DNA of 64,000 bases, taken from positions 1-64,000 of the forward strand of contig NZ_JACJSE010000004.1 of assembly GCF_014698045.1 (NCBI RefSeq), written 5' to 3'. Below are positions 19,230 to 27,749 of the stretch, in pieces (position 1 is the first letter of the stretch; each line of letters opens with the position of its first letter). The notes beneath the pieces are model-generated. The model made no database searches. It was not told where the DNA came from and saw only the letters and a list, made by a program, of their open reading frames with translations. Position numbers and translations under genes: made by a program. Source of the DNA: Aulosira sp. FACHB-615. Lineage in GTDB: Bacteria > Cyanobacteriota > Cyanobacteriia > Cyanobacteriales > Nostocaceae.

Positions 19230-19754
19230 TTAAGATTTGTTGATTAGCGCCCCCAAGGAAAAAGTTTTTGGTTCAATATCCGCCTTTTGTTGGTTTTTGT
19301 GGTGTCTTTGTGCGGCTAATCTGCGGTTTTTATTGTGCTGTCTCAGTTTTTGTGCGAGTGAGGCGGCTTCTCTTTCCGCACGGAATAAATCAACTTTTCT
19401 TGTTGTCAGAATTAAAGAATCATCTGACTTTTGTTTTACCCAAGGAATACTGACTGTAAAGTATTTAAAAACGTTTTTACGAGATTTACCATTTCCTGAC
19501 CAATAATTTCTTTGACTGTTGATTGTAGCAGCGATCGCTTTTAATTCTAGAATCTCAGTTTCTAACTCTGCGGCCATTTGATTGATAGTTTGGGCTTGGG
19601 CTACTAAACGCTCCCAACCACTGATGATTTTTTCTTCTTGCGGTTGTAAGGGTGCGATCGCAGGCTGTGATGCGGGAGGTAAGATGGAACTTTTGTAACT
19701 ATGTGCAATTTTTTTCATAGTTCCTCTGCTAATGCTACTGAGCTTGTTAGGCAT
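19230..19754 (-). CDS. Hypothetical coiled-coil protein
   Basis: 174 residues. Basic ends, a helical stretch at about 45-80 (WERLVAQAQTINQMAAELE, ILELKAIAATINSQRN) and a second charged helix at about 120-155 (RAEREAASLAQKLRQ, then Arg/His/Lys-rich). No catalytic motif, signal peptide or membrane segment. I do not recognise a family. It is divergent from the CruP-like gene with about 85 bp between starts. Confidence 0.55.
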   Translation of the reverse strand: MPNKLSSISRGTMKKIAHSYKSSILPPASQPAIAPLQPQEEKIISGWERLVAQAQTINQMAAELETEILELKAIAATINSQRNYWSGNGKSRKNVFKYFTVSIPWVKQKSDDSLILTTRKVDLFRAEREAASLAQKLRQHNKNRRLAAQRHHKNQQKADIEPKTFSLGALINKS

Positions 19755-19839
19755 TGTAGCAGCATTTTAATACAAATGTACTAATTAAGGAAATCCCACA
19801 AAGATACGATCATGAGTGTACTCCACCGAGAAACGCTGT

Positions 19840-21393
19840 ATGTCTAGTCCACTAACTGAAAAAATTCTGTCTCAACTTCCGGGTGATGTCTTGCGTGGGT
19901 TACGTCGTACTGATGACATCCTGACAGCCATTCGAGAAAATACCGCACCCATACCAACGGTAGTTAAGGAAAATCAAGAAGATTTAGCTCATCTGGACTG
20001 GGATGTAATTATTTGTGGTGGAACTTTAGGTATTTTAATTGGTTGTGCTTTAGCAGTTAGAGGATTGCGTGTAGCGTTAATGGAGCGTGGAATATTAAAA
20101 GGCAGAGAACAAGAATGGAACATTTCACGCCAAGAATTAGAAGTATTTTTACAATTAAACTTGTTAACAAAAGCAGAATTAGAAAGTGCGATCGCCACTC
20201 AATATAATCCAGCTAGAGTTAGCTTTTATGGTGGTGTAGAAGTTTGGGTAGAAAACGTCCTCAATATTGGCGTAGATCCTGTTTATTTACTCGCTACATT
20301 AAAAAATAAATTTCTGGCGGCTGGTGGAAAATTATTAGAAAATATACCCTTTACTGAAGTTATCGTTCATCCCAATGGTGTGATTGTTAATCAGCAATTT
20401 GCTGCTAAATTACTCATCGATGCAATGGGACATTTTTCACCCATTACCAAACAAGCACGCCAAGACAAAAAACCTGATGCTTTATGTTTAGTGGTGGGAA
20501 GTTGCGCTCAAGGTTTTCCGGAAAATCCATCAGGCGATTTGTTGTTATCCTTTACATCCTTGCAGAATCAGTGCCAATACTTCTGGGAAGCTTTTCCCGC
20601 TAAAGACGGCAGAACCACCTACTTATTTACCTACATGGATGCCCATCCACAACGCTTGAGTTTAGAAACTTTATTTGAAGAATATCTGCGCCTACTGCCC
20701 ACATATCAAGGCGTAGAATTGTCAGATTTAAAATTTCAACGGGCGTTATTTGGTTTTTTCCCGACTTACCGCGATAGCCCACTCAAAACTCCTTGGAATC
20801 GGATTTTACCAGCCGGAGATAGCAGTGGTAGTCAATCGCCGTTAAGTTTTGGTGGTTTTGGTGCAATGGTGCGTCACCTCAAACGTTTAACTTTTGGGAT
20901 TGAAGCAGCATTACAAACAAACCAATTATCTGCACCAGCATTGTCACTACTGCAACCATATCAACCAAATTTGAGCGTGACTTGGTTATTTCAAAAAGCT
21001 ATGAGTGTGGGTGTAAATCAAAATATTCCCCCAGAGCAAATTAATCAATTGCTGGCGGCGGTATTTGAAGAAATGCAAAAGCTCGGTAATCCAGTCCTCA
21101 AGCCATTTTTGCAAGATGTGGTGCAGTTTTCGGCATTGACACAAACATTAATTAAAACTGGGTTATCTCATCCACAATTAATTGCCAAGATAATTCCCCA
21201 AGTTGGTTTAGTTAACTTACTTGATTGGTTGGTGCATTATGGAAATTTAGGTGTTTACACTGCCTTATTTAATCTGAGTCCAATGTTAGAAACATGGATT
21301 AAGAGCCTACCACATCCACAACAATATTACTGGCATCGCTTAATAGATGCTTGGAAGTATGGTTCTGGTGCTGATTACTGCGATGAAAGTTAA
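19840..21393 (+). CDS. cruP: CruP-type lycopene cyclase homologue (FAD-dependent)
   Basis: 517 residues from the ATG at 19840; the frame also extends to a GTG at 19816, but MSSPLTEKILSQLPGDVLRG looks like the natural start. A dinucleotide-binding fold lies near residue 50 (DWDVIICGGTLGILIGCALA), and the flavoprotein C-terminal motif PAGDSSGSQSPLSFGGFGAM, typical of CruA/CruP, near residue 330. CruA/CruP are lycopene cyclases or paralogues involved in carotenoid metabolism of cyanobacteria and plastids. CruP cyclase activity is debated and an oxidative-stress role has been proposed. It is followed after 25 bp by a co-directional membrane protein gene, probably an operon. Assignment to CruP rather than CruA is by overall resemblance. 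Confidence 0.75.
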   Translation: MSSPLTEKILSQLPGDVLRGLRRTDDILTAIRENTAPIPTVVKENQEDLAHLDWDVIICGGTLGILIGCALAVRGLRVALMERGILKGREQEWNISRQELEVFLQLNLLTKAELESAIATQYNPARVSFYGGVEVWVENVLNIGVDPVYLLATLKNKFLAAGGKLLENIPFTEVIVHPNGVIVNQQFAAKLLIDAMGHFSPITKQARQDKKPDALCLVVGSCAQGFPENPSGDLLLSFTSLQNQCQYFWEAFPAKDGRTTYLFTYMDAHPQRLSLETLFEEYLRLLPTYQGVELSDLKFQRALFGFFPTYRDSPLKTPWNRILPAGDSSGSQSPLSFGGFGAMVRHLKRLTFGIEAALQTNQLSAPALSLLQPYQPNLSVTWLFQKAMSVGVNQNIPPEQINQLLAAVFEEMQKLGNPVLKPFLQDVVQFSALTQTLIKTGLSHPQLIAKIIPQVGLVNLLDWLVHYGNLGVYTALFNLSPMLETWIKSLPHPQQYYWHRLIDAWKYGSGADYCDES

Positions 21394-21418
21394 ATAGTAT
21401 GTTTGTGAGGATGACATA

Positions 21419-22120
21419 ATGGAACGGAAAGCTGGCAGTATTAAATACTTTGCGGTGTTAATTGGTCTACTGCGCGATCGCCAAGGTTTTTTAGAAGAAG
21501 TTCGTCAAGGAATTAGAATCCCTAGTAAGATAATTTCTTTGCTGGTTTGTAGTTCTATTTTTATTGCCATCTACGGGGGAATTATTGGCTCTTCTCATAG
21601 TTGGATGCAGGCTATTTCTTCGGCGGTAAAACTACCAGCACTGTATTTAATTACTTTACTAATTTGTCTGCCCACACTGTTTTTCTCTAATATTATCTTT
21701 GGTTCCAAGCGGACTTTTGGACAGCATTTTATTTTAGTCCTTACGGCAGTTTCGGTTACTAGTGTGCTGCTATTTAGTTTTGCACCTATAACTCTCTTTT
21801 TCTTGCTCACCACCAATAACTATCAATTTATCCTGGTATTAAATGTATTAATCTTTGCCATCACCGGATTTATTGGGATTTCCGCTTTATACCAAGCAGC
21901 GAATACAGTTATTGAACAAGAGGATGATGGTAGTAAAACTCGCAAGCGAATCTTACAATCTTGGTTGTTTCTTTATGCCTTTGTTGGTAGCCAATTAGGT
22001 TGGACTCTCAGACCTTTCTTTGGTTCTCCTATGCACCCCTTTCAACTGTTCCGCGAAAGAGAAGGTAATTTTTATTTGGGTGTAATGAAAGCTATTGGTT
22101 ATCTTTTGGGATTAAATTAA
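21419..22120 (+). CDS. Polytopic membrane protein (Yip1-like)
   Basis: 233 residues with about five to six hydrophobic segments (38-58, 70-90, 105-130, 135-160, 180-198). The C-terminal portion QLGWTLRPFFGSPMHPFQLF is a recurrent motif of an uncharacterised cyanobacterial family sometimes placed with Yip1-fold proteins. No catalytic residues seen. It begins 25 bp after the CruP-like gene on the same strand, so it may be co-expressed with it in thylakoid or plasma membrane; the role is unknown. Confidence 0.65.
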   Translation: MERKAGSIKYFAVLIGLLRDRQGFLEEVRQGIRIPSKIISLLVCSSIFIAIYGGIIGSSHSWMQAISSAVKLPALYLITLLICLPTLFFSNIIFGSKRTFGQHFILVLTAVSVTSVLLFSFAPITLFFLLTTNNYQFILVLNVLIFAITGFIGISALYQAANTVIEQEDDGSKTRKRILQSWLFLYAFVGSQLGWTLRPFFGSPMHPFQLFREREGNFYLGVMKAIGYLLGLN

Positions 22121-22128
22121 TAGTTTAC

Positions 22129-22241
22129 AGGATTTACGCACAAAGATTTTCTGTGGAGACTGGGTGTAAGGGTGTGGGGGTGAAGGGGTTTTAGATACAT
22201 ACACCCCTTCACCCTATCTCCAACACTTAATTTTTCGTTAT
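22129..22241. repeat. MITE-like element, family A, copy 1
   Basis: Left end AGGATTTACGCACAAAGAT, internal GGGTGTAAGGGTGTGGGGG and matching ACACCCCTTCACCC arms, then AATTTTTCGTTA near the right; the right TGCGTAAGTCCT end is lost. It separates the convergent Yip1-like and metalloprotease genes and could act as their shared terminator. Confidence 0.6.
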
Positions 22242-22245
22242 ATTT

Positions 22246-22923
22246 TTATTCTGCACTAGCGATCGCACTTTGGCATTCTTCCACAGAAGCACGTTGTTGC
22301 ATAGCTTGGACTAAAGCTTGATAACTTGACCAATTTTCTTCTAACAGAGTTTTTGCTTGTAAAACATGAAACCGTTGTTTTTGCTGAAAAGCTGACTCAG
22401 AAAAACCGACAACTTTTAAGACTTCCGCCAACTTCGCTTTATCATCACCGCCACCTTCAGCACGTTCAAATACCAAAGCTTCCGCCGCAATACCAGCCAT
22501 CCACATTGTGCAGTAACGGTCTAGCATTTGGGCGCTAATGGTACCTTTTTCTAATTGTGCAGCTAACTCAGTATCATTAAAAGCAACACCGCCTTGTCCT
22601 GGTTGTCCTTCTCGCCAAGCTTCCCAGGCGCTGAGGGTGTAGCCAGTGACGGGAATACCCAGCACCGAAGCTACCAAAAAATGTCCCGCTTCATGGTGGA
22701 TAATGCGATCGCGGTGTTCACTAGAAAATCCCGCAATCCAATCTAGCAAGATAGTTCCACCCTTACCTTGCAAGCTAAAACTGTCTAAAGTAGCGATTCC
22801 CAAAATGGTGAACGTGGCGAGTGCTGGTATTGTCGGCGATAAGTTAATTAAAGGCCCCAGCAGTACCGAAAAAGTCATCAGAAAGACTGATATGGCTACT
22901 AAATTGAGGGCTGTTTGGCTCAT
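22246..22923 (-). CDS. Membrane-anchored M41-like zinc metalloprotease without ATPase domain
   Basis: 225 residues. Two N-terminal hydrophobic segments (7-27, 31-48) are followed by HEAGH (H77, E78, H81), the zinc site of the FtsH peptidase domain. The following helical region resembles the M41 peptidase helical core (GGVAFNDTELAAQLEKG; MAGIAAEALVFERAEGGGDD). The acidic cluster GGGDD is a candidate for the third ligand. The AAA module of FtsH is absent, so it is either an ATP-independent protease or an FtsH-interacting pseudoprotease. Similar short proteins are common in cyanobacteria and plastids. Confidence 0.75.
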   Translation of the reverse strand: MSQTALNLVAISVFLMTFSVLLGPLINLSPTIPALATFTILGIATLDSFSLQGKGGTILLDWIAGFSSEHRDRIIHHEAGHFLVASVLGIPVTGYTLSAWEAWREGQPGQGGVAFNDTELAAQLEKGTISAQMLDRYCTMWMAGIAAEALVFERAEGGGDDKAKLAEVLKVVGFSESAFQQKQRFHVLQAKTLLEENWSSYQALVQAMQQRASVEECQSAIASAE

Positions 22924-23090
22924 TGTCAGTTTTTTAACTCAGGCTTAATCTTTCTTAATTATGGGGCGATCGCTCCATTTTTGAGTAGGATTTCTGATAG
23001 TCTGCATAGATATAGGAATACGGTTTGATTCCTGAATCTATTTGTTTACCCAGGGAGTAGGGAATGGGGAGTAGGGAGTAGGAAAGAAAA

Positions 23091-23528
23091 ATGCCCATAA
23101 TTCATCAATTAATCGAAATCGCCACCGAACCAGGAATTAATATTCACAACATCACCCCACAAATCAAAGATTTAATTGCTCAAACCTCAATTAAAAACGG
23201 ACAAGTTCTAGTTTTTTCGCGCCACACAACAACAGCTTTAGCTATCAATGAATATGAAGTCAGGTTATTAGAAGATATCAAAGTATTCTTTGCTAAATTA
23301 GCACCAGCATCAGACCGTTACTTACACAACGATTTGCATTTACGAGATGTACCCGAACATGAACCGATGAATGCCCATTCTCATTTACTAGCAATGATGT
23401 TAAGCACCAGTGAAATCATTCCCATTGTGGATAGGGAATTAGCTTTAGGAACTTGGCAATCTGTATTATTTTTTGAATTAGATGGGCCACGCCAACGAAC
23501 TGTATCAGTGCAGATTTCCGGTGAGTGA
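23091..23528 (+). CDS. YjbQ/UPF0047 family protein (secondary thiamine-phosphate synthase)
   Basis: 145 residues, the full length of the family. The conserved sequence NGQVLVFSRHTTTALAINE, the NAHSHLLAMMLS segment and the ending GTWQSVLFFELDGPRQR are diagnostic. Family members show weak thiamine-phosphate synthase activity in vitro, and their physiological role is unsettled. It is a stand-alone gene, not next to thi genes. The ATG at 23091 is preceded by a GGAGTAGGG-rich repeat and no clear Shine-Dalgarno distinct from it. Confidence 0.85.
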   Translation: MPIIHQLIEIATEPGINIHNITPQIKDLIAQTSIKNGQVLVFSRHTTTALAINEYEVRLLEDIKVFFAKLAPASDRYLHNDLHLRDVPEHEPMNAHSHLLAMMLSTSEIIPIVDRELALGTWQSVLFFELDGPRQRTVSVQISGE

Positions 23529-23814
23529 AATCAAGGCTTTAAACAGATATTGCAGATTTTATTGTAGTGCGATCGCTCAAGACAAATTTTAGAGGGTGGG
23601 TGTTTCAAATTATTTTTAGAATAACGGTTACAGAAATTCAGAAGTCAGATTGGACTTGAAACCTGACTTATGGCCGTGTTTGAAAAATCTTTAAAATTCT
23701 TCATGAAAAACTATCTTGACATACATCTTCAATTATGAAACTCTAGATTTAGACAGAAAAACAACTGCGCTCTAAAGTAAAAAGCGAAACTCTAAGGTGC
23801 AAAAATTGGTTCTT

Positions 23815-24003
23815 GTCTCAGTAGTAGCATTCCTATGTTACCTGCGGTATTTTGCGTTTACCTTCGGTTGAATATTCAGCCTAATGTTAAATAAAGTCTT
23901 CTAAAATCGTAGATTAGAAGAAGAAATAGGACTTATGTCTAAATGTTCAAGCGAAAGTCAACGCAAAATACCGTAGGTAAAATAGGAATGCTACTACTGA
24001 GAC
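23815..24003. repeat. 189-bp long inverted repeat with about 63-bp arms
   Basis: The left arm 23815-23877 begins GTCTCAGTAGTAGCATTCCT. The right arm 23941-24003 is its reverse complement with roughly eight mismatches. The 63-bp centre contains its own small stem (TCTTCTAA ... TTAGAAGA). No coding frame. Lies in the 603-bp spacer between yjbQ and the NYN gene, 128 bp before the latter. Interpretable as a MITE or a long RNA hairpin. Confidence 0.75.
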
Positions 24004-24131
24004 TGAAACTGGTTAATCTTGCAACCTGTAAGTAAGCGTGTACTAACAAAGCAATTTATTAGTATCAATTTATTTTAGATGTATCTAGGTGTTGAAGCTG
24101 TCCAGTCAAGAAAAACACTGGATAAATTAAC

Positions 24132-24638
24132 ATGGTTGCTCATCTACCCTATAACGGAAAAACAAGCAAGCGAAAAAATTCTGTTGCGATTTTTTGTGAT
24201 ATTCAGAATGTCCATTTAAGTAAGGATAAAGCCCAGCTTTTACTAGATTTTGCTCAATTTCAAGGGCGAATAGATTATAAAAAACTTTACTACAATTCAC
24301 ATTATCCAGGACAATTAACTAGTATAAAAAATTTAGAGTCTTTGGAAATTGACTGTATAAATGTTACTGATTTATCAAAGAATAGCGCGGATCATCGATT
24401 GATGGCAGACTGTGTCAAACTATTTGCGCCAAACCGAACAACTATCCCTAATATCATTATTCTAATATTAGGAGATTGGGACTACGCTGGTTTGATTGCT
24501 TTGCTACAAGCTATGAAAATAAAGGTGATAGTTTTTGCTCAAAGAGGTAGTGCCAGTCCTAAATTGATGGGACTAGTTGGTGATAGTAACTTTCATTTTG
24601 TGGATGAGTTACCTAATTTAGTAAACAACCAAGATTGA
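24132..24638 (+). CDS. NYN-domain (PIN-like) ribonuclease
   Basis: 168 residues. The NYN/LabA-type fold is recognised by FCDIQNVHLS (D23, N26), the mid-domain acidic pair in KNSADHRLMADCVKLF (D87, D93) and LGDWDYAGLI (D115, D117), which together form a PIN-like metal site. The family comprises predicted metal-dependent RNases, including LabA-type proteins of cyanobacteria. It sits 45 bp upstream of the RNase III gene on the same strand, a suggestive two-nuclease arrangement. A long inverted repeat precedes it. Confidence 0.75.
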   Translation: MVAHLPYNGKTSKRKNSVAIFCDIQNVHLSKDKAQLLLDFAQFQGRIDYKKLYYNSHYPGQLTSIKNLESLEIDCINVTDLSKNSADHRLMADCVKLFAPNRTTIPNIIILILGDWDYAGLIALLQAMKIKVIVFAQRGSASPKLMGLVGDSNFHFVDELPNLVNNQD

Positions 24639-24683
24639 ATTTAATATTTAATGAAATAGTTAATTAACGCCACATAAAAAACA

Positions 24684-25367
24684 ATGCACAAACTTCTAAC
24701 ATTTCGGAATGAAAAACTTTTACGGCGGGCGCTGACTCACCGTTCTTATGTTCATGAAAACCCAGGAGAAGGGGAACATAATGAACGCTTAGAATTTCTC
24801 GGTGATGCTATCCTCAACTTTTTAAGCGGTGAATATCTTTATCGCCACCACCCAGAAAAAGGAGAGGATGAATTAACACGCCGACGTTCTGCATTAGTAG
24901 ATGAAAAGCAATTAGCCAAATTTTCTGAAGAAGTTGGTATAGATTTGAGAATGCGGTTAGGAAGAGGAGCGATTTTAGATGGTGGTTTTCAAAATCCTAA
25001 TTTGCAGAGTAGCACTTTTGAAGCTGTTATCGGAGCTTATTATTTAGATAATAATTGTGATGTTGAAGCAGTACGGGCTATTGTTGAACCATTGTTTGAT
25101 TCTGTACCTGAACAAATTGTTGTCGTTCGCTCAAATGTAGACTCAAAAAACCGTTTTCAAGAATGGGTACAACGTAATATAACAATAAACCCGCCTGAAT
25201 ACATTACAAAGCAGGTAGGTGGTTTGTCTCACGCACCAATATTCACCGCAAAAGTATTTGTTGATGGTAAAGAGTATGGAGAAGGAAAGGGACGTAACAA
25301 AAAAGATGCGGAAAAAGCTGCTGCTGAAAATGCACTGGCTAAGTTGAAACAAGAAGGTATGTTGTAG
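24684..25367 (+). CDS. rnc: Ribonuclease III
   Basis: 227 residues, full length. The signature ERLEFLGDAILNF in the endonuclease domain (residues 1-140) carries the metal-binding Glu/Asp set, with a second acidic site in SSTFEAVIGAYYLD. A double-stranded RNA-binding domain ends the protein (RFQEWVQRN at its start, then GRNKKDAEKAAAENALAKLK). It cleaves double-stranded RNA in rRNA processing and antisense regulation. Cyanobacteria often carry several RNase III-like genes, so this may be one of several. It is adjacent to a NYN nuclease gene upstream and convergent with a membrane protein gene 15 bp away. Confidence 0.9.
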   Translation: MHKLLTFRNEKLLRRALTHRSYVHENPGEGEHNERLEFLGDAILNFLSGEYLYRHHPEKGEDELTRRRSALVDEKQLAKFSEEVGIDLRMRLGRGAILDGGFQNPNLQSSTFEAVIGAYYLDNNCDVEAVRAIVEPLFDSVPEQIVVVRSNVDSKNRFQEWVQRNITINPPEYITKQVGGLSHAPIFTAKVFVDGKEYGEGKGRNKKDAEKAAAENALAKLKQEGML

Positions 25368-25382
25368 AGATTGATATAACTT

Positions 25383-25832
25383 CTAAGTGTGTGGAGAAGT
25401 TAGCCTTGGTTGTGGTTTATTGCTTTTAGATTTTGCTTTCATCCATTGAAAAGACACAAGGTTTAATAACAAACCGATGAGTAATAAAATCACCATCAAG
25501 GTTATCTGATACCACAGAATTGGCTGCACAAGTAAATCTGCTACAAGATGAAGCAAATTCATCACGCTATAAAACACAGTCAATGCAAAATGCGACACGC
25601 GGTAGCGTTTAGCTTCCGTAAAAGAAGTAGCAATTATCGCCAATATTGGTAGTGTAAAAAATCCCAACATCAGCCACAAAATTACAGAAATATCACTCAG
25701 TTGTGAGGCGTGTTGAGATTCGGCTACAGATAAACCATGAAACAAAGGCATTAAACCTAGTTGTGTATGAAACAATGTTCCTAGGAGAAATGCTGTCCAT
25801 AGAGTAATGATTCTTTCTCTATAATTCAGCAT
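25383..25832 (-). CDS. Four-helix membrane protein of unknown function
   Basis: 149 residues with four predicted transmembrane helices (about 8-27, 45-66, 80-98, 108-130) and a basic cytoplasmic tail (KAKSKSNKPQPRL). Conserved-looking polar residues include His22 and His33 in the first periplasmic loop and a His-containing LLHLVADLL helix. No family recognised. Convergent with rnc; its leftward neighbour on the chromosome is the NYN-rnc pair. Confidence 0.55.
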   Translation of the reverse strand: MLNYRERIITLWTAFLLGTLFHTQLGLMPLFHGLSVAESQHASQLSDISVILWLMLGFFTLPILAIIATSFTEAKRYRVSHFALTVFYSVMNLLHLVADLLVQPILWYQITLMVILLLIGLLLNLVSFQWMKAKSKSNKPQPRLTSPHT

Positions 25833-25917
25833 GATGAAACCTTCTCGATTTATAATCGCCCAGTTTTTAATTTAGGCAAAAAATCTGAGGAACTTGTGAA
25901 GGATGTAATTATTTCTA

Positions 25918-27108
25918 TCAGGTATTGATTTTTAAGGGGAAAGTGACAGTAAATGTGGAACCAACGCCTAGCTGAGATTCTACATTGATTTCGCCTTGAA
26001 GTAATTTGACTAACCGAGAAACGATCGCCAGCCCTAATCCTGTACTATCGGGGAAGTAGGCGCGATCGCCTTTACTCACACGATAATAAGGTTCAAATAT
26101 CCGTGCTTGGTTTTCTGGCGCTATCCCAATTCCTGTGTCAGCAATTGTAAATGACCAAGTATTTTCGTCTAAAATTTGACATACAATCTTAACGCTACCC
26201 GACTCTGTATAGCGAATGGCATTACTGACAAGATTGGTGATTACTTGTTGTAATTGAAACTCATCTGTGAATATTTCTACCGGACAGCGATCGCAGTCTA
26301 CAATAATTTGTAAATCTTTCTCTTCTGCTAACGGTTCCAACATTTCACACACATTAATTACCAATTCTTTGACATTGGTAGGCGCGATTTGCAGTTGTAC
26401 TTTACCCGCATCATATCTGGATAGTTCTAATACATCATTAATTAAACGCAGCAAGTGTCTGCCATTGCGTAATACTCGCTCAATATGTTCTAAATTTGTA
26501 TAAGAGTCTTTAATATCAGAATTTCGTTTTTGTTGTCGTAAAAATAAATCAGAATAGCCAATAATTGATGTCAGAGGATGTTTCAATTCGTGGGCTAGTT
26601 GCGAAAATGTATCTTGATTAGCATTAATTAACCGTGTGAGTTCTTCGTTATGCAGAGTTAATGATAAATGTAGATGCTTTAATTCTCGCAAACGCTCTTC
26701 AACATAACTTTTAAAACAGCGTGCGATCGCTTCATCTATGACAGCATCAATTAAACGCATATAACGCACAATTTCCACTGGCGTTCCTTGCAATAAATCT
26801 GCTTCTAAAGTATCAAATATTACTATTCTTAATAAGCGATATTCTCTGGCAATTTCAGTAGGTTCAAAACCTTGTTCCGCCCGCAGTAACCCATGCTGCC
26901 AACTGGCTTTGAGTATCGACTTAATATCACTCTCTTGAGATGGGGCAAGTACACTAATCATGGCGCGAAACACATCAGGAATGTGATTTCTAATCGCTGT
27001 ATAAGACAAGTCATCAGCACTTTCAATCTGCCTGTCTTGCCGAACTGCCATCACCCATTTCTCGATGATACTGTTAGTATTTTCAGCCAGTATGAGACTA
27101 AAATCCAT
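25918..27108 (-). CDS. Sensor histidine kinase with RsbRD-like N-terminus
   Basis: 396 residues, soluble. The N-terminal helical domain (1-140: VDEAIARCFKSYVEERLREL at its end) resembles the RsbRD/RsbT co-antagonist N-terminal domain, a globin-like sensor fold. HisKA follows with H173 in LAHELKHPLTSIIGYS, then HATPase_c with NLVSNAIRYT, DTGIGIAPENQ and STGLGLAIVS. A cognate receiver is not adjacent. The input signal is unknown; the start ATG at 27108 is followed directly by coding sequence of normal composition. Confidence 0.85.
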   Translation of the reverse strand: MDFSLILAENTNSIIEKWVMAVRQDRQIESADDLSYTAIRNHIPDVFRAMISVLAPSQESDIKSILKASWQHGLLRAEQGFEPTEIAREYRLLRIVIFDTLEADLLQGTPVEIVRYMRLIDAVIDEAIARCFKSYVEERLRELKHLHLSLTLHNEELTRLINANQDTFSQLAHELKHPLTSIIGYSDLFLRQQKRNSDIKDSYTNLEHIERVLRNGRHLLRLINDVLELSRYDAGKVQLQIAPTNVKELVINVCEMLEPLAEEKDLQIIVDCDRCPVEIFTDEFQLQQVITNLVSNAIRYTESGSVKIVCQILDENTWSFTIADTGIGIAPENQARIFEPYYRVSKGDRAYFPDSTGLGLAIVSRLVKLLQGEINVESQLGVGSTFTVTFPLKINT

Positions 27109-27447
27109 TACGTTAATTTTTGTAAAGATTTAGTTAGGAAATTTTGGACTAGAACTAGTGTATCGAGAATGGTGATTTTTTGGTGCTGAATTAACGGAAT
27201 TATTCAACTATAACAAGTAGGAAACTACGTACCTATAGAGATAGATTTTAGCTATTGAGATTGAACTTTTTGGCTTTTTGTTGGGTAATACTAACGAGGT
27301 AATAGTAGATATTTGTTACACATCATTGATAGCCCAAAAGATAAATAAATTAAGCAATATCAATCAATAGAATCTATCCCAAGAAGTTGTTTTTACTGGA
27401 CAGCAATGTTATATTTCGCTATATTGTTTTCAATTCGAGTAAGTCAG

Positions 27448-27655
27448 CCTAATTCAGCGCGTCAAAGTGCGTAACGCTGAAACGGAGGAACCAAATTTTG
27501 GGGCGTATCTTAGTAGAAGTAAAAAGTAAAAAGTAAAAAGTAAAAAGTTAGTGATCATCTAACTCAGCACTCATTACTCAGCACTTTTAAAAAGAGGGGC
27601 ATCTCTCAGCCCTAGCCCGTCAGCTAACTTCGTAGGCATTGAGAGGAGACTGAAG
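27448..27655 (+). promoter_or_regulatory. ydaO-type cyclic-di-AMP riboswitch upstream of ABC transporter operon
   Basis: The leader of the permease gene contains the conserved blocks of the ydaO/c-di-AMP class in order: a GTAACGCTG-like helix, AAACGGAGGAACC, GGGGCGTATCTT, a variable loop, AGCCCGTCAGCTAACTTCG and TAGGCATTGAGAGG. The second riboswitch at 31066 has the same blocks. The variable loop is enlarged by four GTAAAAA heptamers (27519-27546) and some CACTCAG-like units. About 95 bp separate the aptamer from the ATG at 27750. In known examples ligand binding lowers expression, but the expression platform cannot be read here. The rest of the 641-bp spacer (27109-27447) has no gene. Confidence 0.82.
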
Positions 27656-27749
27656 AGATAGCATTTTTATAATGTTTTGATCTCATCAGTGTCCAAGGCT
27701 GGTACTGCTCAGATTTTTGTACCCGTACTGAAACCTGTTGAGGTTATAG

